DNA of 64,000 bases from Spirochaetia bacterium (GTDB lineage: Bacteria; Spirochaetota; Leptospiria; Leptospirales; Leptonemataceae): the NCBI GenBank assembly GCA_021413825.1, contig JAIOPQ010000057.1, positions 1-64,000 of the forward strand, read 5' to 3'. The notes beneath the pieces are model-generated. The model ran no database searches. It saw only the letters and a list, made by a program, of their open reading frames with translations, and had not been told where the DNA came from. The translations under genes and the position numbers were made by a program. Shown here in pieces: positions 37,475 to 45,569 of the stretch. The stretch's first letter is position 1. Every line of letters starts with the position of its first letter.

Positions 37475-38296
37475 TTAATGATATTCGTATGTATACGTAT
37501 ACAGTTTGTCTGCCTCGTTCAAAGAACTGAATGTCTTGAGTATCACCAGACGGTTCTCAGCATCATACTCCATAACAGCACGATCACTCAGGTGAATATC
37601 CAGAGACAGTTCCTGGGTCGAATAGGTTATCTTTTCGATCTCATTGCCTCGTGCATCGTACTTGTGTTCTTCTTTGAAGGTTACGCGATCAAATGACGAA
37701 TAGCAAAGCGTTTCGATCGGGGACCCTGCATTCGTGTAAGAGTACTCGCACCTCTGATCAAGTGTGCCGTCGGGTTTGAAGGATCGGGAACGAATCGGAT
37801 TCCTGGCGGGGCCCTCTATCGCAATCTTCGCAGTAACGCTCCCGAATCTATCATAAATGATTCGTTCTCGCTGCTGCCCATCTATGATTCGGATAATTGC
37901 CTTGTAGGTCGTCTTCCCCTTACTGTCGTATTTCGTCGTATCTAGATACATCTGCATATCGGTGGCCATTTTACGGACCATGCGTTCGCTCAGTTCGCAT
38001 TTCCCTTTGAAACAGACGAAGGTTTCTGTTCCATCGGTCAGAGCTACCCGGTCTATTGTGCCAGTTATCCGCCTGCTCAGCGAGCCATCGTATTCTGAGT
38101 ATTCAAGTTCCGTCAGGACATCTATGCCATTTCGAGCATAGAATTTCTCACGCACCTTTGCCTTTTCTCCGACAACCTCACCAAATCTCACAACTTGTAC
38201 AAATTCCGTCTGTTTCTTGAGTGGCCGGAGCTTAGGTTCATCTGGGAAAGCCGGAGTAATAAATAGTAACCAGACGAGGGAGAGTTTTGTTTTCAC
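37475..38296 (-). CDS. Exported protein with YD/RHS-like repeats
   Basis: This 273-residue protein has a short signal peptide (KLSLVWLLFITPAFPD). Four to five repeats resemble YD motifs of RHS proteins: KYDSKGKTTYKAI, IYDRFGSVTAKI, KYDARGNEIEKITY, EYDAENRLVILKT. RHS repeats form toxin-encasing shells, but this one is short with no toxin tip, so it is a periplasmic or surface protein of unknown role. Same strand as the two membrane genes downstream. Confidence 0.7.
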   Translation of the reverse strand: MKTKLSLVWLLFITPAFPDEPKLRPLKKQTEFVQVVRFGEVVGEKAKVREKFYARNGIDVLTELEYSEYDGSLSRRITGTIDRVALTDGTETFVCFKGKCELSERMVRKMATDMQMYLDTTKYDSKGKTTYKAIIRIIDGQQRERIIYDRFGSVTAKIAIEGPARNPIRSRSFKPDGTLDQRCEYSYTNAGSPIETLCYSSFDRVTFKEEHKYDARGNEIEKITYSTQELSLDIHLSDRAVMEYDAENRLVILKTFSSLNEADKLYTYTYEYH

Positions 38297-38378
38297 GTTT
38301 GTCCTTTTCTGTAGCTTGCGACAAGACTCCGCATAGCAATCCGTTGCTTATACGTCTGGACGAAAATGTCCACGCTTT

Positions 38379-38422
38379 TTTGCCCTGTTCTTATTGTCTC
38401 AGGAATGGTATAACAGGACGTG
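38379..38422 (+). promoter_or_regulatory. Promoter of XRE gene
   Basis: TATAAC (38409-38414) lies eight bases before the ATG at 38423. TTTG at 38379-38382 sits 30 bases before it, the same spacing as TTTGATCC to TATAAT upstream of 38793 and 40809. Confidence 0.4.
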
Positions 38423-38704
38423 ATGGCCTACGAAACGGATACAAGCGAACAGCGAGAGATCGAACGCTTCAAACAGGCTGTCGCGAAGAAGATTCGCGAG
38501 CACAGAATCAATCTGGGCAGGAGCCAGGAGGATGTAGCAGGGGCACAGGTTTCTAGCAAGACGTATGCCCGCATTGAGCGAGGGGAATCCTCTCCGAATC
38601 TCAATACGCTGTTCTGGATTTCCAGGAATCTGAACGTGCATCCCAAGGAGTTTTTCGAGATTGATTTCCCATTAGAGAAAGAAGGAAGGAGGAAACGAAC
38701 TTAG
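38423..38704 (+). CDS. XRE-family helix-turn-helix regulator
   Basis: This 93-residue protein has the Cro/CI-type HTH: AVAKKIREHRINLGRSQEDVAGAQVSSK and on (about 19-75), with the recognition helix near VSSKTYARIERGESSPNL. I use the ATG at 38423; a GTG at 38420 is possible. Small XRE proteins often act as repressors of nearby accessory genes. It may bind the TTTG...TATAA element shared by its own promoter and those at 38751 and 40766. Confidence 0.88.
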   Translation: MAYETDTSEQREIERFKQAVAKKIREHRINLGRSQEDVAGAQVSSKTYARIERGESSPNLNTLFWISRNLNVHPKEFFEIDFPLEKEGRRKRT

Positions 38705-38750
38705 AATCGTCTCCGGGCCCTAAGCTTGCTTGTTTGCATGTTCGGAACAC

Positions 38751-38792
38751 TTTGATCCTGTCCAGTGAGCCTTCCTATGCTATAATGAGACG
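38751..38792 (+). promoter_or_regulatory. Near-leaderless promoter of GNAT gene
   Basis: TTTGATCC (38751-38758) and GCTATAAT (TATAAT 38781-38786) are followed after six bases by the ATG at 38793. The TTTGATCC to TATAAT spacing is identical to that at 40766-40801. Confidence 0.55.
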
Positions 38793-39341
38793 ATGTCATC
38801 GTGTTCACGAAGAGTATCGCGAAGAACAAGCCTCCCCGATTCCAGGAGACTCCTCAACGCACTACCTATCCACTGGAATGATCTCGCAATCGACGTGATT
38901 CGCCAGTCAGATGTTGCCGCGCTCTACAAGGCCGCCTGTCGTTCGCGCAAGGAACTGGTTGAATGGATGCAGTGGCCTCGAACCTTCTCAATTAACATGG
39001 CAGGGAAGCACGTGGCGAAACGCCTTCGCTCATGGTCTTCGAGAGAACTGATCTATACCAGCCTCCTTGGATTCGCAATCAGGTGCCGAGGTGAATTCGT
39101 GGGCGCGATGGACCTTTCCAATTTCTCGTTGCCGGAGGGGTCAGCGGAAGTATCTTACTGGATAGATACTTCGCAAGCACGACAAAGAATTGCCCGTCGC
39201 GCCTTGCATATGCTCACCACGTTTTGCTTCCAACATGAGATACCGAGAGTCATACTCTGTGTTGATCCTCGCAACGTCGGGAGTCAAAACGTAGTGAGAC
39301 GTGTAGGTGGAATTCGAATCGGTGCATCGATTTCGATCTAA
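38793..39341 (+). CDS. GNAT-family acetyltransferase
   Basis: This 182-residue protein matches the RimJ/RimL-type GNAT layout. The core strands are FVGAMDLSNFSLPEGSAEVSYWIDTSQ (about 104-130), then RQRIARRALHMLTTFCF where the acetyl-CoA loop sits, and RVILCVDPRNVGSQNVVRRVGG (about 153-174), typical of the family end. Substrate is unknown. No ribosome site is visible, which fits a near-leaderless transcript. The usual Gly-x-Gly of the acetyl-CoA loop is not perfect. Confidence 0.8.
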   Translation: MSSCSRRVSRRTSLPDSRRLLNALPIHWNDLAIDVIRQSDVAALYKAACRSRKELVEWMQWPRTFSINMAGKHVAKRLRSWSSRELIYTSLLGFAIRCRGEFVGAMDLSNFSLPEGSAEVSYWIDTSQARQRIARRALHMLTTFCFQHEIPRVILCVDPRNVGSQNVVRRVGGIRIGASISI

Positions 39342-39355
39342 GGGGCAATGGCGCA

Positions 39356-39802
39356 GTGTGGGTCGATGCATTCAAGATTACGCCAGCCACGCTTCGCAAC
39401 CGGCAAGACCTGGACGGCGCATCTCAGAAGGTTGTATCGCTGCGAACCTCTGTAGATATTCCTTCAAAAGTTACGGGCATCACGGGAGTCCTCAGGCTGT
39501 CGATTCCCAATCATGAGCCACCCTGTGTCCATTACGTAACTGGCGATGCGAACTACTGCATCCCCGTTTTCCATCGCGACACCCGGTTTTCTCGAAGCAA
39601 CAACGAAAACCAACCTGATGCCGCGCTTTTGTCCTCAGTTCGTCGGTGGATCGCGGCCAACAAGGCAATCATCGTGAATTTCGCGGCGTACGGGGATCTC
39701 TGGCGCGCGGATGAACAGGATGCCTTTCTGGCCGGCCTCGTGCCGATTGGAGTTCCTTTGACACCTGGCATGCGAGTCAGCAGGAGCCCGTCCAGACGCT
39801 AG
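39356..39802 (+). CDS. Hypothetical protein
   Basis: This 148-residue frame starts at a GTG 15 bases after the GNAT stop, with AGGGGC before it. The sequence (VVSLRTSVDIPSKVTGITGVLRLSIPN, LSSVRRWIAANKAIIVNFAAYGDLWR) looks like a small alpha/beta protein but matches nothing I know. The frame is open upstream of the GTG too, so the start is unsure. It lies convergent to the gene at 39777 and overlaps its end by 26 bases. Confidence 0.5.
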   Translation: MWVDAFKITPATLRNRQDLDGASQKVVSLRTSVDIPSKVTGITGVLRLSIPNHEPPCVHYVTGDANYCIPVFHRDTRFSRSNNENQPDAALLSSVRRWIAANKAIIVNFAAYGDLWRADEQDAFLAGLVPIGVPLTPGMRVSRSPSRR

Positions 39803-40271
39803 ATTCATCCACGTTTCCCTGGAACAGTTCGAGAACCCGCATGGTTTGTGCCCGCGAGGGTTCGATGACGGAGCGCACCTGAGACGAAGCACTCCAATTC
39901 GACGTTATGCGCTCCAATTGTCTGACGACTTCCCCAAAGCAATCGGAGGCCTTTGAAATCACATCCCACTCGGCATCGGTGTAACGCCGGCGCTTTCTTA
40001 GTTTACGCGGCTGCCTGTGTTCGACGTATCGATTCCGTATTGGACCCCGGAACCTGGGATGCAGCCCCCTATCCCATGGATCTCGGCTTGCCCTGCCCAG
40101 CCCGTTTCGAATCTCGATGTGGGACATCCGAAGGTGTTCACAGAAGAACGCCAGTTCAGATCGCCTGACGTATTGTTTTCGCCATCGCCTTTCAGACTCG
40201 AGAAAGGCCACTGCCATGGACCTCAGATAGACTGCAATAAGCAGGTGGTCACTGCGATCCACGTATATCAC
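39777..40271 (-). CDS. Hypothetical basic protein
   Basis: This 164-residue protein is Arg-rich in its middle (about 60-100, RKLRKRRRYTDAEWDVI), suggesting nucleic-acid contact. The GTG start overlaps the stop of the gene at 40268 (GTGA), so both are translated from one mRNA. No family is recognised. It overlaps 39356-39802 at its 3' end. Confidence 0.45.
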   Translation of the reverse strand: MIYVDRSDHLLIAVYLRSMAVAFLESERRWRKQYVRRSELAFFCEHLRMSHIEIRNGLGRASRDPWDRGLHPRFRGPIRNRYVEHRQPRKLRKRRRYTDAEWDVISKASDCFGEVVRQLERITSNWSASSQVRSVIEPSRAQTMRVLELFQGNVDESSVWTGSC

Positions 40272-40756
40272 TTTGCCCGCTCATCCATTAAGTCTCTGGC
40301 GAAAGTGGATAGATCGGCAGTATCAAATGCCTCCGTGGCTTTCTCGAACAGATCGGTTACACAGGTGATGCTCTGTGTAGGATGATCGGGGTCACACTTA
40401 TCCCTCTCGACTCGAATTCCATCTTCGTGGATATATGCTATCACGGCCAGGGCAGAAGTATTCCTGGTCTCACAAACCACTGAGTACATGTAGGAGCCCA
40501 GATCCCGAATCAGTATGCGCGTGCGTGACGGATCGGCGGTGCATACGGCACGCCTGAGATAATGTGTTTCTCCATCTTCATACTTGAGATGCCTGCCTGT
40601 TCTCTCGTCGAACTCCACAAGCAACTGTAGTATACGAAGGAATTCCTCCTTGCGTCGAATCAGTTCTTTCCATTTTTCCACGTGCTCATTATAGAGCGCG
40701 GCGCCTTCGCTGGATGGAACATTGTATTCCGGGTTGGCAGAAAATGAATTCTCCAA
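40268..40756 (-). CDS. Hypothetical acidic protein
   Basis: This 162-residue protein has a helical N terminus (YNEHVEKWKELIRRKEEFLRILQLLVEFDE) and an alpha/beta remainder. The start is a TTG directly after a stop codon, the only option upstream of a Met in the middle, so the true N terminus is unsure. It is coupled to the basic protein downstream, so an acidic-basic protein pair is possible. Function is unknown. Confidence 0.45.
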   Translation of the reverse strand: MENSFSANPEYNVPSSEGAALYNEHVEKWKELIRRKEEFLRILQLLVEFDERTGRHLKYEDGETHYLRRAVCTADPSRTRILIRDLGSYMYSVVCETRNTSALAVIAYIHEDGIRVERDKCDPDHPTQSITCVTDLFEKATEAFDTADLSTFARDLMDERAK

Positions 40757-40765
40757 TCAGAACGA

Positions 40766-40808
40766 TTTGATCCGACATCAGAGTCCTCTCCGTGCTATAA
40801 TTGAAACC
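40766..40808 (+). promoter_or_regulatory. Near-leaderless promoter, second copy of the 38751 element
   Basis: TTTGATCC (40766-40773) and GCTATAAT (TATAAT 40796-40801) stand exactly as far apart as at 38751-38786. The ATG at 40809 follows after seven bases. Confidence 0.55.
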
Positions 40809-41252
40809 ATGGATGCCTTTAGCTGTAGGTCCAGGCTGCGCAAATATGAAGAGACTAGCGAGAAAGCGATTGATTGGAAAGCCAGGATGGCTGTCGCGCG
40901 TCACCAACAGCAAGCTTTGAAATCCCTGATCTACCGGGGGTGTCCGATTCTCTTTCGTCACGCGATCAAGGCAGAGCGGAGCCGATATCCCGAGCGCTGG
41001 AATCGCGTGGCCTCAGAGGGTTTTGCAGTCCAGTTGTCGTGGATGCCCGAGGTATTTCTGGTGTTGCGTCGCATGGAGCGACTCGCCGAACGTCTTCCCT
41101 CACCACCTTACATCACGCAGGTGAAAGAGAAGTTTGATGGGCTTCGCATCTACTGGCGGTGGTACGGGAAGCCTGCGGAAGCCACCGGATTCAGTGATGC
41201 CGCAGAAGCGATTCTAGCTCGTGCTGAAAACCGACTCATGCAGAAGGGCTGA
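40809..41252 (+). CDS. Hypothetical protein with KEKFDGLRIYW motif
   Basis: In this 147-residue protein I use the ATG at 40809 rather than the longer frame because TATAAT is just upstream. The segment PPYITQVKEKFDGLRIYW resembles a motif (QIKEKFG-LRFY) common in small phage and accessory proteins of unknown role. The N terminus is helical and basic. It is divergent from the pair at 40756. Confidence 0.55.
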   Translation: MDAFSCRSRLRKYEETSEKAIDWKARMAVARHQQQALKSLIYRGCPILFRHAIKAERSRYPERWNRVASEGFAVQLSWMPEVFLVLRRMERLAERLPSPPYITQVKEKFDGLRIYWRWYGKPAEATGFSDAAEAILARAENRLMQKG

Positions 41253-41397
41253 GTCCTAGGCACATCGTAATCTTAGAAGTGATCCGAACCGTGCAATACA
41301 AGGAGTCAGGATTTCAAATTGACTGGTGGCTGCGAGAGGAAGGCTCGCTGTTCGGACCTTTATCCTGTGTTAGCACATAACTTCGCTGCCAGCCGAA

Positions 41398-42636
41398 TCA
41401 GGCCGGAACAGATGCCGGAATCAATTGAGGGTGTGGCACGTTGCCAATCAGCTCTTTGATAATGTCACGGAATGGGTGAATTCCTTTCCCGAGGACCAAT
41501 AGGCGTTGCCCCGACGGAACCGACGTTTCTACTTCTCTCTCGGGCTTTTCAATAATCCTTCTTGTCCCTACGAATTCACCTTCCGTTGCGACATACTCCT
41601 CCCGAGTTGACCATTGCGTAAACGTATCAAGGGGAAAATTTGAATAGAGCACTACCGTGCTCGGATACTCGTAGTAACGAGCACGACCAACCGCCTGCTC
41701 AATCTGCCCCTTTGTGAAACCGAATTGAATCCTCTGAATGTCGGGATCGTCGGAAAGGGCCATGTAGCGAAATTCGTAAGAGCCATAGGTCACCCTGCAG
41801 GGCTGCACCGAGTGATACCCCTTAATCGTGCTCGTTTCCAGACCAAGCGAGGCAGCTCTGAGGCGAAGGGAATGCTCAGGGATATTCTGTGTTCCGAGGA
41901 CCAGGAGGTTCTCCCCCGTGAACCTATTGTCGCCTTCGGTTGCACCGAAATGACTATCTAGAACTATCTTGTCCGATTCCAAGGATTGGAATGATATGCG
42001 TCGGAAATTCATTTCCGCAAAATCGCGAAGAATCTTGGCCGCCCCTTCCGCTTTTTCGAGCTTGCCCAGACTTGCCTGGCTAAAGCTGTTTCGATTGATT
42101 TGAATCAGGGTTCCCTTGGGTTGTACCGAACCCAAATCATGAACAACTACTCGGTCGCCATACAGGCATTGATAAATCCACGGGTCAACGGTTGCGGAGA
42201 GAATGATTGTCGTTCCTTCGTCCGGTAGTTTTCGCAATCTAACATAGTGAATGAAGTCATTATTCCGAAGAAAGTAAGCAGCCTCTGTTAAGGCAATGGT
42301 GTTGCCCGCGCCGCCTGAAAGGGAACTGGTGCGTATCTTCACCAAAAGCAAACGAAACAACTCGTTTCGTCCTTCCAAGGAAAAAAAGAAACGCAAGGCT
42401 TCAGGGATACTGAGGGGATCGGAAGGGTTACAACCATATACCCGATTCTCAGTTAGATTCGAAAGAAACTCGTATGGCCCCCGAAGGAAGTCATCCTGCT
42501 TTCCACTCAGCAGACTAGCCAGTTGGCCGAGCTTGAATCGATCCTCTTTAATCATTGAGGACATCGGGTCCTCGTCAAAGATAGAGACTCCTGGCCTGAC
42601 GCGCCCATCGCAGAAAAATCGCTCATGAGTCATCAC
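41398..42636 (-). CDS. Helicase C-terminal part of a split primase-helicase
   Basis: This 412-residue frame starts at a GTG or the ATG at 42633. It has a Walker-B-like VSIFDEDP (about 17-24), motif III TTIILSATVDP (about 143-153) and motif VI KGQIEQAVGRARYYEYP (about 306-322), as in SF2-type helicases. It lacks Walker A, which ends the gene just upstream in another frame. Reading upstream of the start in this frame gives NSTRVVMTHERFF, the expected motif Ia. The two genes are best seen as halves of one protein separated by a shift near 42656-42670. Confidence 0.72.
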   Translation of the reverse strand: MMTHERFFCDGRVRPGVSIFDEDPMSSMIKEDRFKLGQLASLLSGKQDDFLRGPYEFLSNLTENRVYGCNPSDPLSIPEALRFFFSLEGRNELFRLLLVKIRTSSLSGGAGNTIALTEAAYFLRNNDFIHYVRLRKLPDEGTTIILSATVDPWIYQCLYGDRVVVHDLGSVQPKGTLIQINRNSFSQASLGKLEKAEGAAKILRDFAEMNFRRISFQSLESDKIVLDSHFGATEGDNRFTGENLLVLGTQNIPEHSLRLRAASLGLETSTIKGYHSVQPCRVTYGSYEFRYMALSDDPDIQRIQFGFTKGQIEQAVGRARYYEYPSTVVLYSNFPLDTFTQWSTREEYVATEGEFVGTRRIIEKPEREVETSVPSGQRLLVLGKGIHPFRDIIKELIGNVPHPQLIPASVPA

Positions 42637-42646
42637 TACCCTTGTG

Positions 42647-44260
42647 CTATTGCGCGCTGCGGCGCTTCAATTTCCTATCCTTGGAATTGCGGAGCAGTCT
42701 ATTGATCAGGGACGAACCCAGTCCCCACTCAAGGGACTCACGGCATAATTCCTCCGCTGCTGGCGGTAAACCAGGATAGTGATCCGCATCCTTTCTTATC
42801 TCCGAAGCGACGCGATGAGTTGGAGCTGCAATTGAGAAAGAATCTGGTAGATCTAGCCGTTCAAGGGCCTGAGTCTTACCGATACCCGCCGGAGCAATAA
42901 ACAGATGAATCTTTCCGTCGTTCCGATCCACAGCGTCCTGGAGTTCTATCGCCAGCCTTTTCCTAACCCCTTCCAGAGTATTCCTCGGCGGGATTAGGTC
43001 TTTGATCCGGACAACGCTGGTTGGCCTGGGGGGCTGCAGCGATAGCAAGTTTTTCGGGTTTGAACAGTAGGGCCGCCCCTGTGGGTCGTGCTTCCCAAAA
43101 AATCTGCAGTATTTGGCACACCCAGTCGGCAGGTACTTCTTGTTGGAAAAATCGCGACCGAGTTCATAGTAGTAATTAGCCGGTCTTCGCTCAGAACACG
43201 GACGGTTCTTGAATAATTCTTTCCGAAATCCCGAGGTCCCCTTGATATTTACCAGATTCATTATCAAATGGATCATCTCCTCATGATTTGTGGCCTCTGG
43301 GATCGTGGCCAAATGACAGTTCTCTTTCAGAAAATCCAGGTTGTACCCCTGGAATGGTGTCCTGTTTCCGATAGTCGGCTTCATCTGTCCCAACACGTCT
43401 TCGACTTCAGCATACCGGGAAATATCCTTCTTTGCTGGGTTGACCGGGGTGGCTCCAGGCGGTAATCTGAAGTCGAAGGTTTCTCGGGGATAAATTGACT
43501 CGAATTGCTTAGAGAACTTCTCTGTCAGGTCACTTCCGGCATTCCGCGTAAGCGATCGGTAGAGGGAGGGATGCTGACTTGCAAACTGATCGAATAACCA
43601 GACAAGGTCTAGAGTGCTTTCGGGGGAGAGAATAGCATACTCTGCCTGATCGTTCCCATAGAATAGCCTGCACAGGTCAGTACAATTCCTATCAGTCTTG
43701 AAGACATTAACGACAGCGCTAAGAATTAATTTCAGAACCACGGGATCATCGATCATGCAAGGAAGTGCGGCAAAAGCGCGGAATCGATCACAGGGTGGAC
43801 CAACAACCCTCGCACCCTTTCTCTTTTCCTTCTGGTGACTACCAGTAGTATAATAGCCGAGGATGTGCGGTCCATGCACATCGATGAACTCCTGAAGGCC
43901 CCACCCCGCGTCTATGTCAATTGCGACTAGATTCGTCGACTTGAAACTATCATTCGCCCTATTTCCTTTCATCGCGGCCGGAACGAATGCATATCCACTG
44001 GCTATGTGTTCTATGATCTGATTGATGGACAGCGTAACGTTTTGAAATCCTTCAGCGTAAGCTTTGACGCTGGTATTAAAGTCTCTGTTGTTGAATTGTG
44101 TAGTGAGACTGACAGAGTATTCTCTTGATGAGAGATCTGTCTCGTTCTTGCTGGTTTGGTTTTCTTTCCTTCTCTTGGGCGCAGAGGTCGGTATCCCGTC
44201 TGCTATTCTATTTTGCGAATCACTTAGATTCGCCTGGCTGACCTTCGTAAGGCCTTCCAT
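42647..44260 (-). CDS. AEP-type primase with Walker A, N-terminal part of split primase-helicase
   Basis: This 537-residue protein has the archaeo-eukaryotic-type primase pattern: LVAIDIDAGWG (catalytic Asp pair), YYTTGSHQKEKRKGARVVGPPCDRFRAF (Ser-x-His and Arg) and CTDLCRLFYG. It also has a Cys cluster like an iron-sulphur or zinc site (CSERRP, CAKYCRFFGKHDPQGRPYC) and Walker A FIAPAGIGKTQAL (about 456-468). It ends soon after, in a basic tail, where a helicase should continue. Such proteins replicate plasmids and phage-like elements, so an integrated plasmid or phage-plasmid remnant is likely. The ATG follows AGGAG by one base. Confidence 0.75.
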   Translation of the reverse strand: MEGLTKVSQANLSDSQNRIADGIPTSAPKRRKENQTSKNETDLSSREYSVSLTTQFNNRDFNTSVKAYAEGFQNVTLSINQIIEHIASGYAFVPAAMKGNRANDSFKSTNLVAIDIDAGWGLQEFIDVHGPHILGYYTTGSHQKEKRKGARVVGPPCDRFRAFAALPCMIDDPVVLKLILSAVVNVFKTDRNCTDLCRLFYGNDQAEYAILSPESTLDLVWLFDQFASQHPSLYRSLTRNAGSDLTEKFSKQFESIYPRETFDFRLPPGATPVNPAKKDISRYAEVEDVLGQMKPTIGNRTPFQGYNLDFLKENCHLATIPEATNHEEMIHLIMNLVNIKGTSGFRKELFKNRPCSERRPANYYYELGRDFSNKKYLPTGCAKYCRFFGKHDPQGRPYCSNPKNLLSLQPPRPTSVVRIKDLIPPRNTLEGVRKRLAIELQDAVDRNDGKIHLFIAPAGIGKTQALERLDLPDSFSIAAPTHRVASEIRKDADHYPGLPPAAEELCRESLEWGLGSSLINRLLRNSKDRKLKRRSAQ

Positions 44261-44312
44261 ACTCCTGCTGATTTCATGATTTTATCTTCCTGCACCTCCT
44301 ACGAAAGTATCT

Positions 44313-44344
44313 GCTATAGGAAAGAGAATCTCCCGGGTTGTCAA
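44313..44344 (-). promoter_or_regulatory. Possible promoter for the primase gene
   Basis: On the minus strand a perfect TTGACA (44339-44344) is followed after 17 bases by TCCTAT, overlapping TATAGC at 44313-44318. AGGAGG then occurs before the coding start. The -10 match is weak. Confidence 0.35.
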
Positions 44345-44852
44345 GCATTATTTCGACTGCCCGTCGACCCTGCGACTAGCGAAATTTGGATATTTCCTTT
44401 AGTATACTCTTCTTCTTTATCCAATTTTACTTCGACTACCCCGCTGTTATAGAGAGTCCGTCTGTGTATTGCCGCACACCATCAAAACCATTGCAAATGC
44501 CCGCCGGGTCCTTCTAGTCCTGCACCAAGGGCAATAGACGTCCCCAGACGGATAGCGTGATCTCTGCGATTTGCCGGTTGGGCCGCTCCAGCTAGCCGGA
44601 CTGAGGCATGAAATAATATCGATCTTCGCTACAGCAAGGATTGACAAGAGATCCGCCGGGGTCAAGAAGATGCCCCCTGGGAGTCATGTGGCGAAGCTGT
44701 CACCAGGCCACCGCAGCCTCCGGTTGTAGCTTGATCGCGAACGACGCGCATAAGAAGCAACCTAGTCTATGGGAAAGGCCATACTTTAGAGCCATTCTCC
44801 GCCCAAAGCCCCGGGGATCGAAACATGAAACCGATAGTAAGGAGAACCCATC
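44345..44852. other. Intergenic region without recognised gene
   Basis: About 500 bases lie between divergent genes. Two short opposed frames (44447-44665, 44641-44856) show no family pattern. An AT-rich stretch at 44385-44430 contains TATACT. A good AAGGAG lies before the start at 44853. No RNA gene is apparent. Confidence 0.35.
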
Positions 44853-45266
44853 ATGAAGAATAGAACTGTAATCCGCGTCATTCTATTGTTGGTTTGCTTG
44901 ACCCTTTCGACGGCCGTAATCTACGCCAGTTACCAAGCTCCGGCGAACTCCAATACGCAAGCTTTGCTCGTAAACCTCGGCACTGAAGTACTCGGATTGG
45001 GCACTGCAATCATATTCGTCGAGTACATTCTTGAACGGCAGCGGGAGCTGGAGAAATGCTTCAACATGGCCCAAGCAACCCTTCATGAGATCCAGTACGC
45101 GGTTTGGGTCTGGCAAGGTGGAAATAAGGAATTCAACGTTTACCTTTTGTTGGAAGTTCTCTCTCGCGTGAAGAAAAGCGATCGCCTTGCGGTTCCAACC
45201 GAGAATTTGTTACTGGTGCTCGGCACGAGGGCTGGGAACCGCTTGCGAATAGATCAAAACACTTGA
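44853..45266 (+). CDS. Two-helix membrane protein
   Basis: This 137-residue protein has a strong ribosome site (AAGGAGA, eight bases upstream). Hydrophobic segments at about 7-26 and 38-60 (LLVNLGTEVLGLGTAIIFVEYIL) are followed by a charged helix (ERQRELEK). The frame ends QNT with a TGA that overlaps a TTG start (45263) in another frame; the downstream 80 residues look like a helical continuation. The two may be one gene interrupted by a shift, or a coupled pair. Function is unknown. Confidence 0.6.
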   Translation: MKNRTVIRVILLLVCLTLSTAVIYASYQAPANSNTQALLVNLGTEVLGLGTAIIFVEYILERQRELEKCFNMAQATLHEIQYAVWVWQGGNKEFNVYLLLEVLSRVKKSDRLAVPTENLLLVLGTRAGNRLRIDQNT

Positions 45267-45505
45267 AGCACCGTGGCGGTGTCACTCGTGGCCTAGAAAA
45301 AATAGAGCCTCTATGTCGTCTGCGGGATCAAGGCGTAAAATATACACCTCGACAAGTTTCCGATCTGCTGATTTCTGCGGTACAATTGTTAGGAGAGGAA
45401 GTCGGAGCGGATGTCCCTCGCGGGTTGATCCATGTGACCTCAATCGAAGTGAACGCCGCAATAAACCAGCAAGAGTTTCGTTATCGTGGCAGAGTATTTT
45501 CGTAG
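45263..45505 (+). CDS. Small hypothetical protein, possible continuation of 44853
   Basis: This 80-residue frame uses a TTG start overlapping the preceding stop (TTGA). The helical sequence (YTPRQVSDLLISAVQLLGEEVGADVPRGLIHVTSIEVNAAIN) is compact and plausible as a domain. It may be a separate coupled gene or the C terminus of the membrane protein. Confidence 0.4.
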   Translation: MKHRGGVTRGLEKIEPLCRLRDQGVKYTPRQVSDLLISAVQLLGEEVGADVPRGLIHVTSIEVNAAINQQEFRYRGRVFS

Positions 45506-45569
45506 CCGATTGGCCGCGCCGCATAACAACGGAGTAATACGTTATGCGACATGCCCGCAAAGGCCTACT

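Noticed and set aside
39356-40271. Toxin-antitoxin pair from the small genes here
   Set aside because: The acidic and basic pair at 39777-40756 suggested it, but no known toxin or antitoxin motif is visible, and the order and sizes are not decisive.
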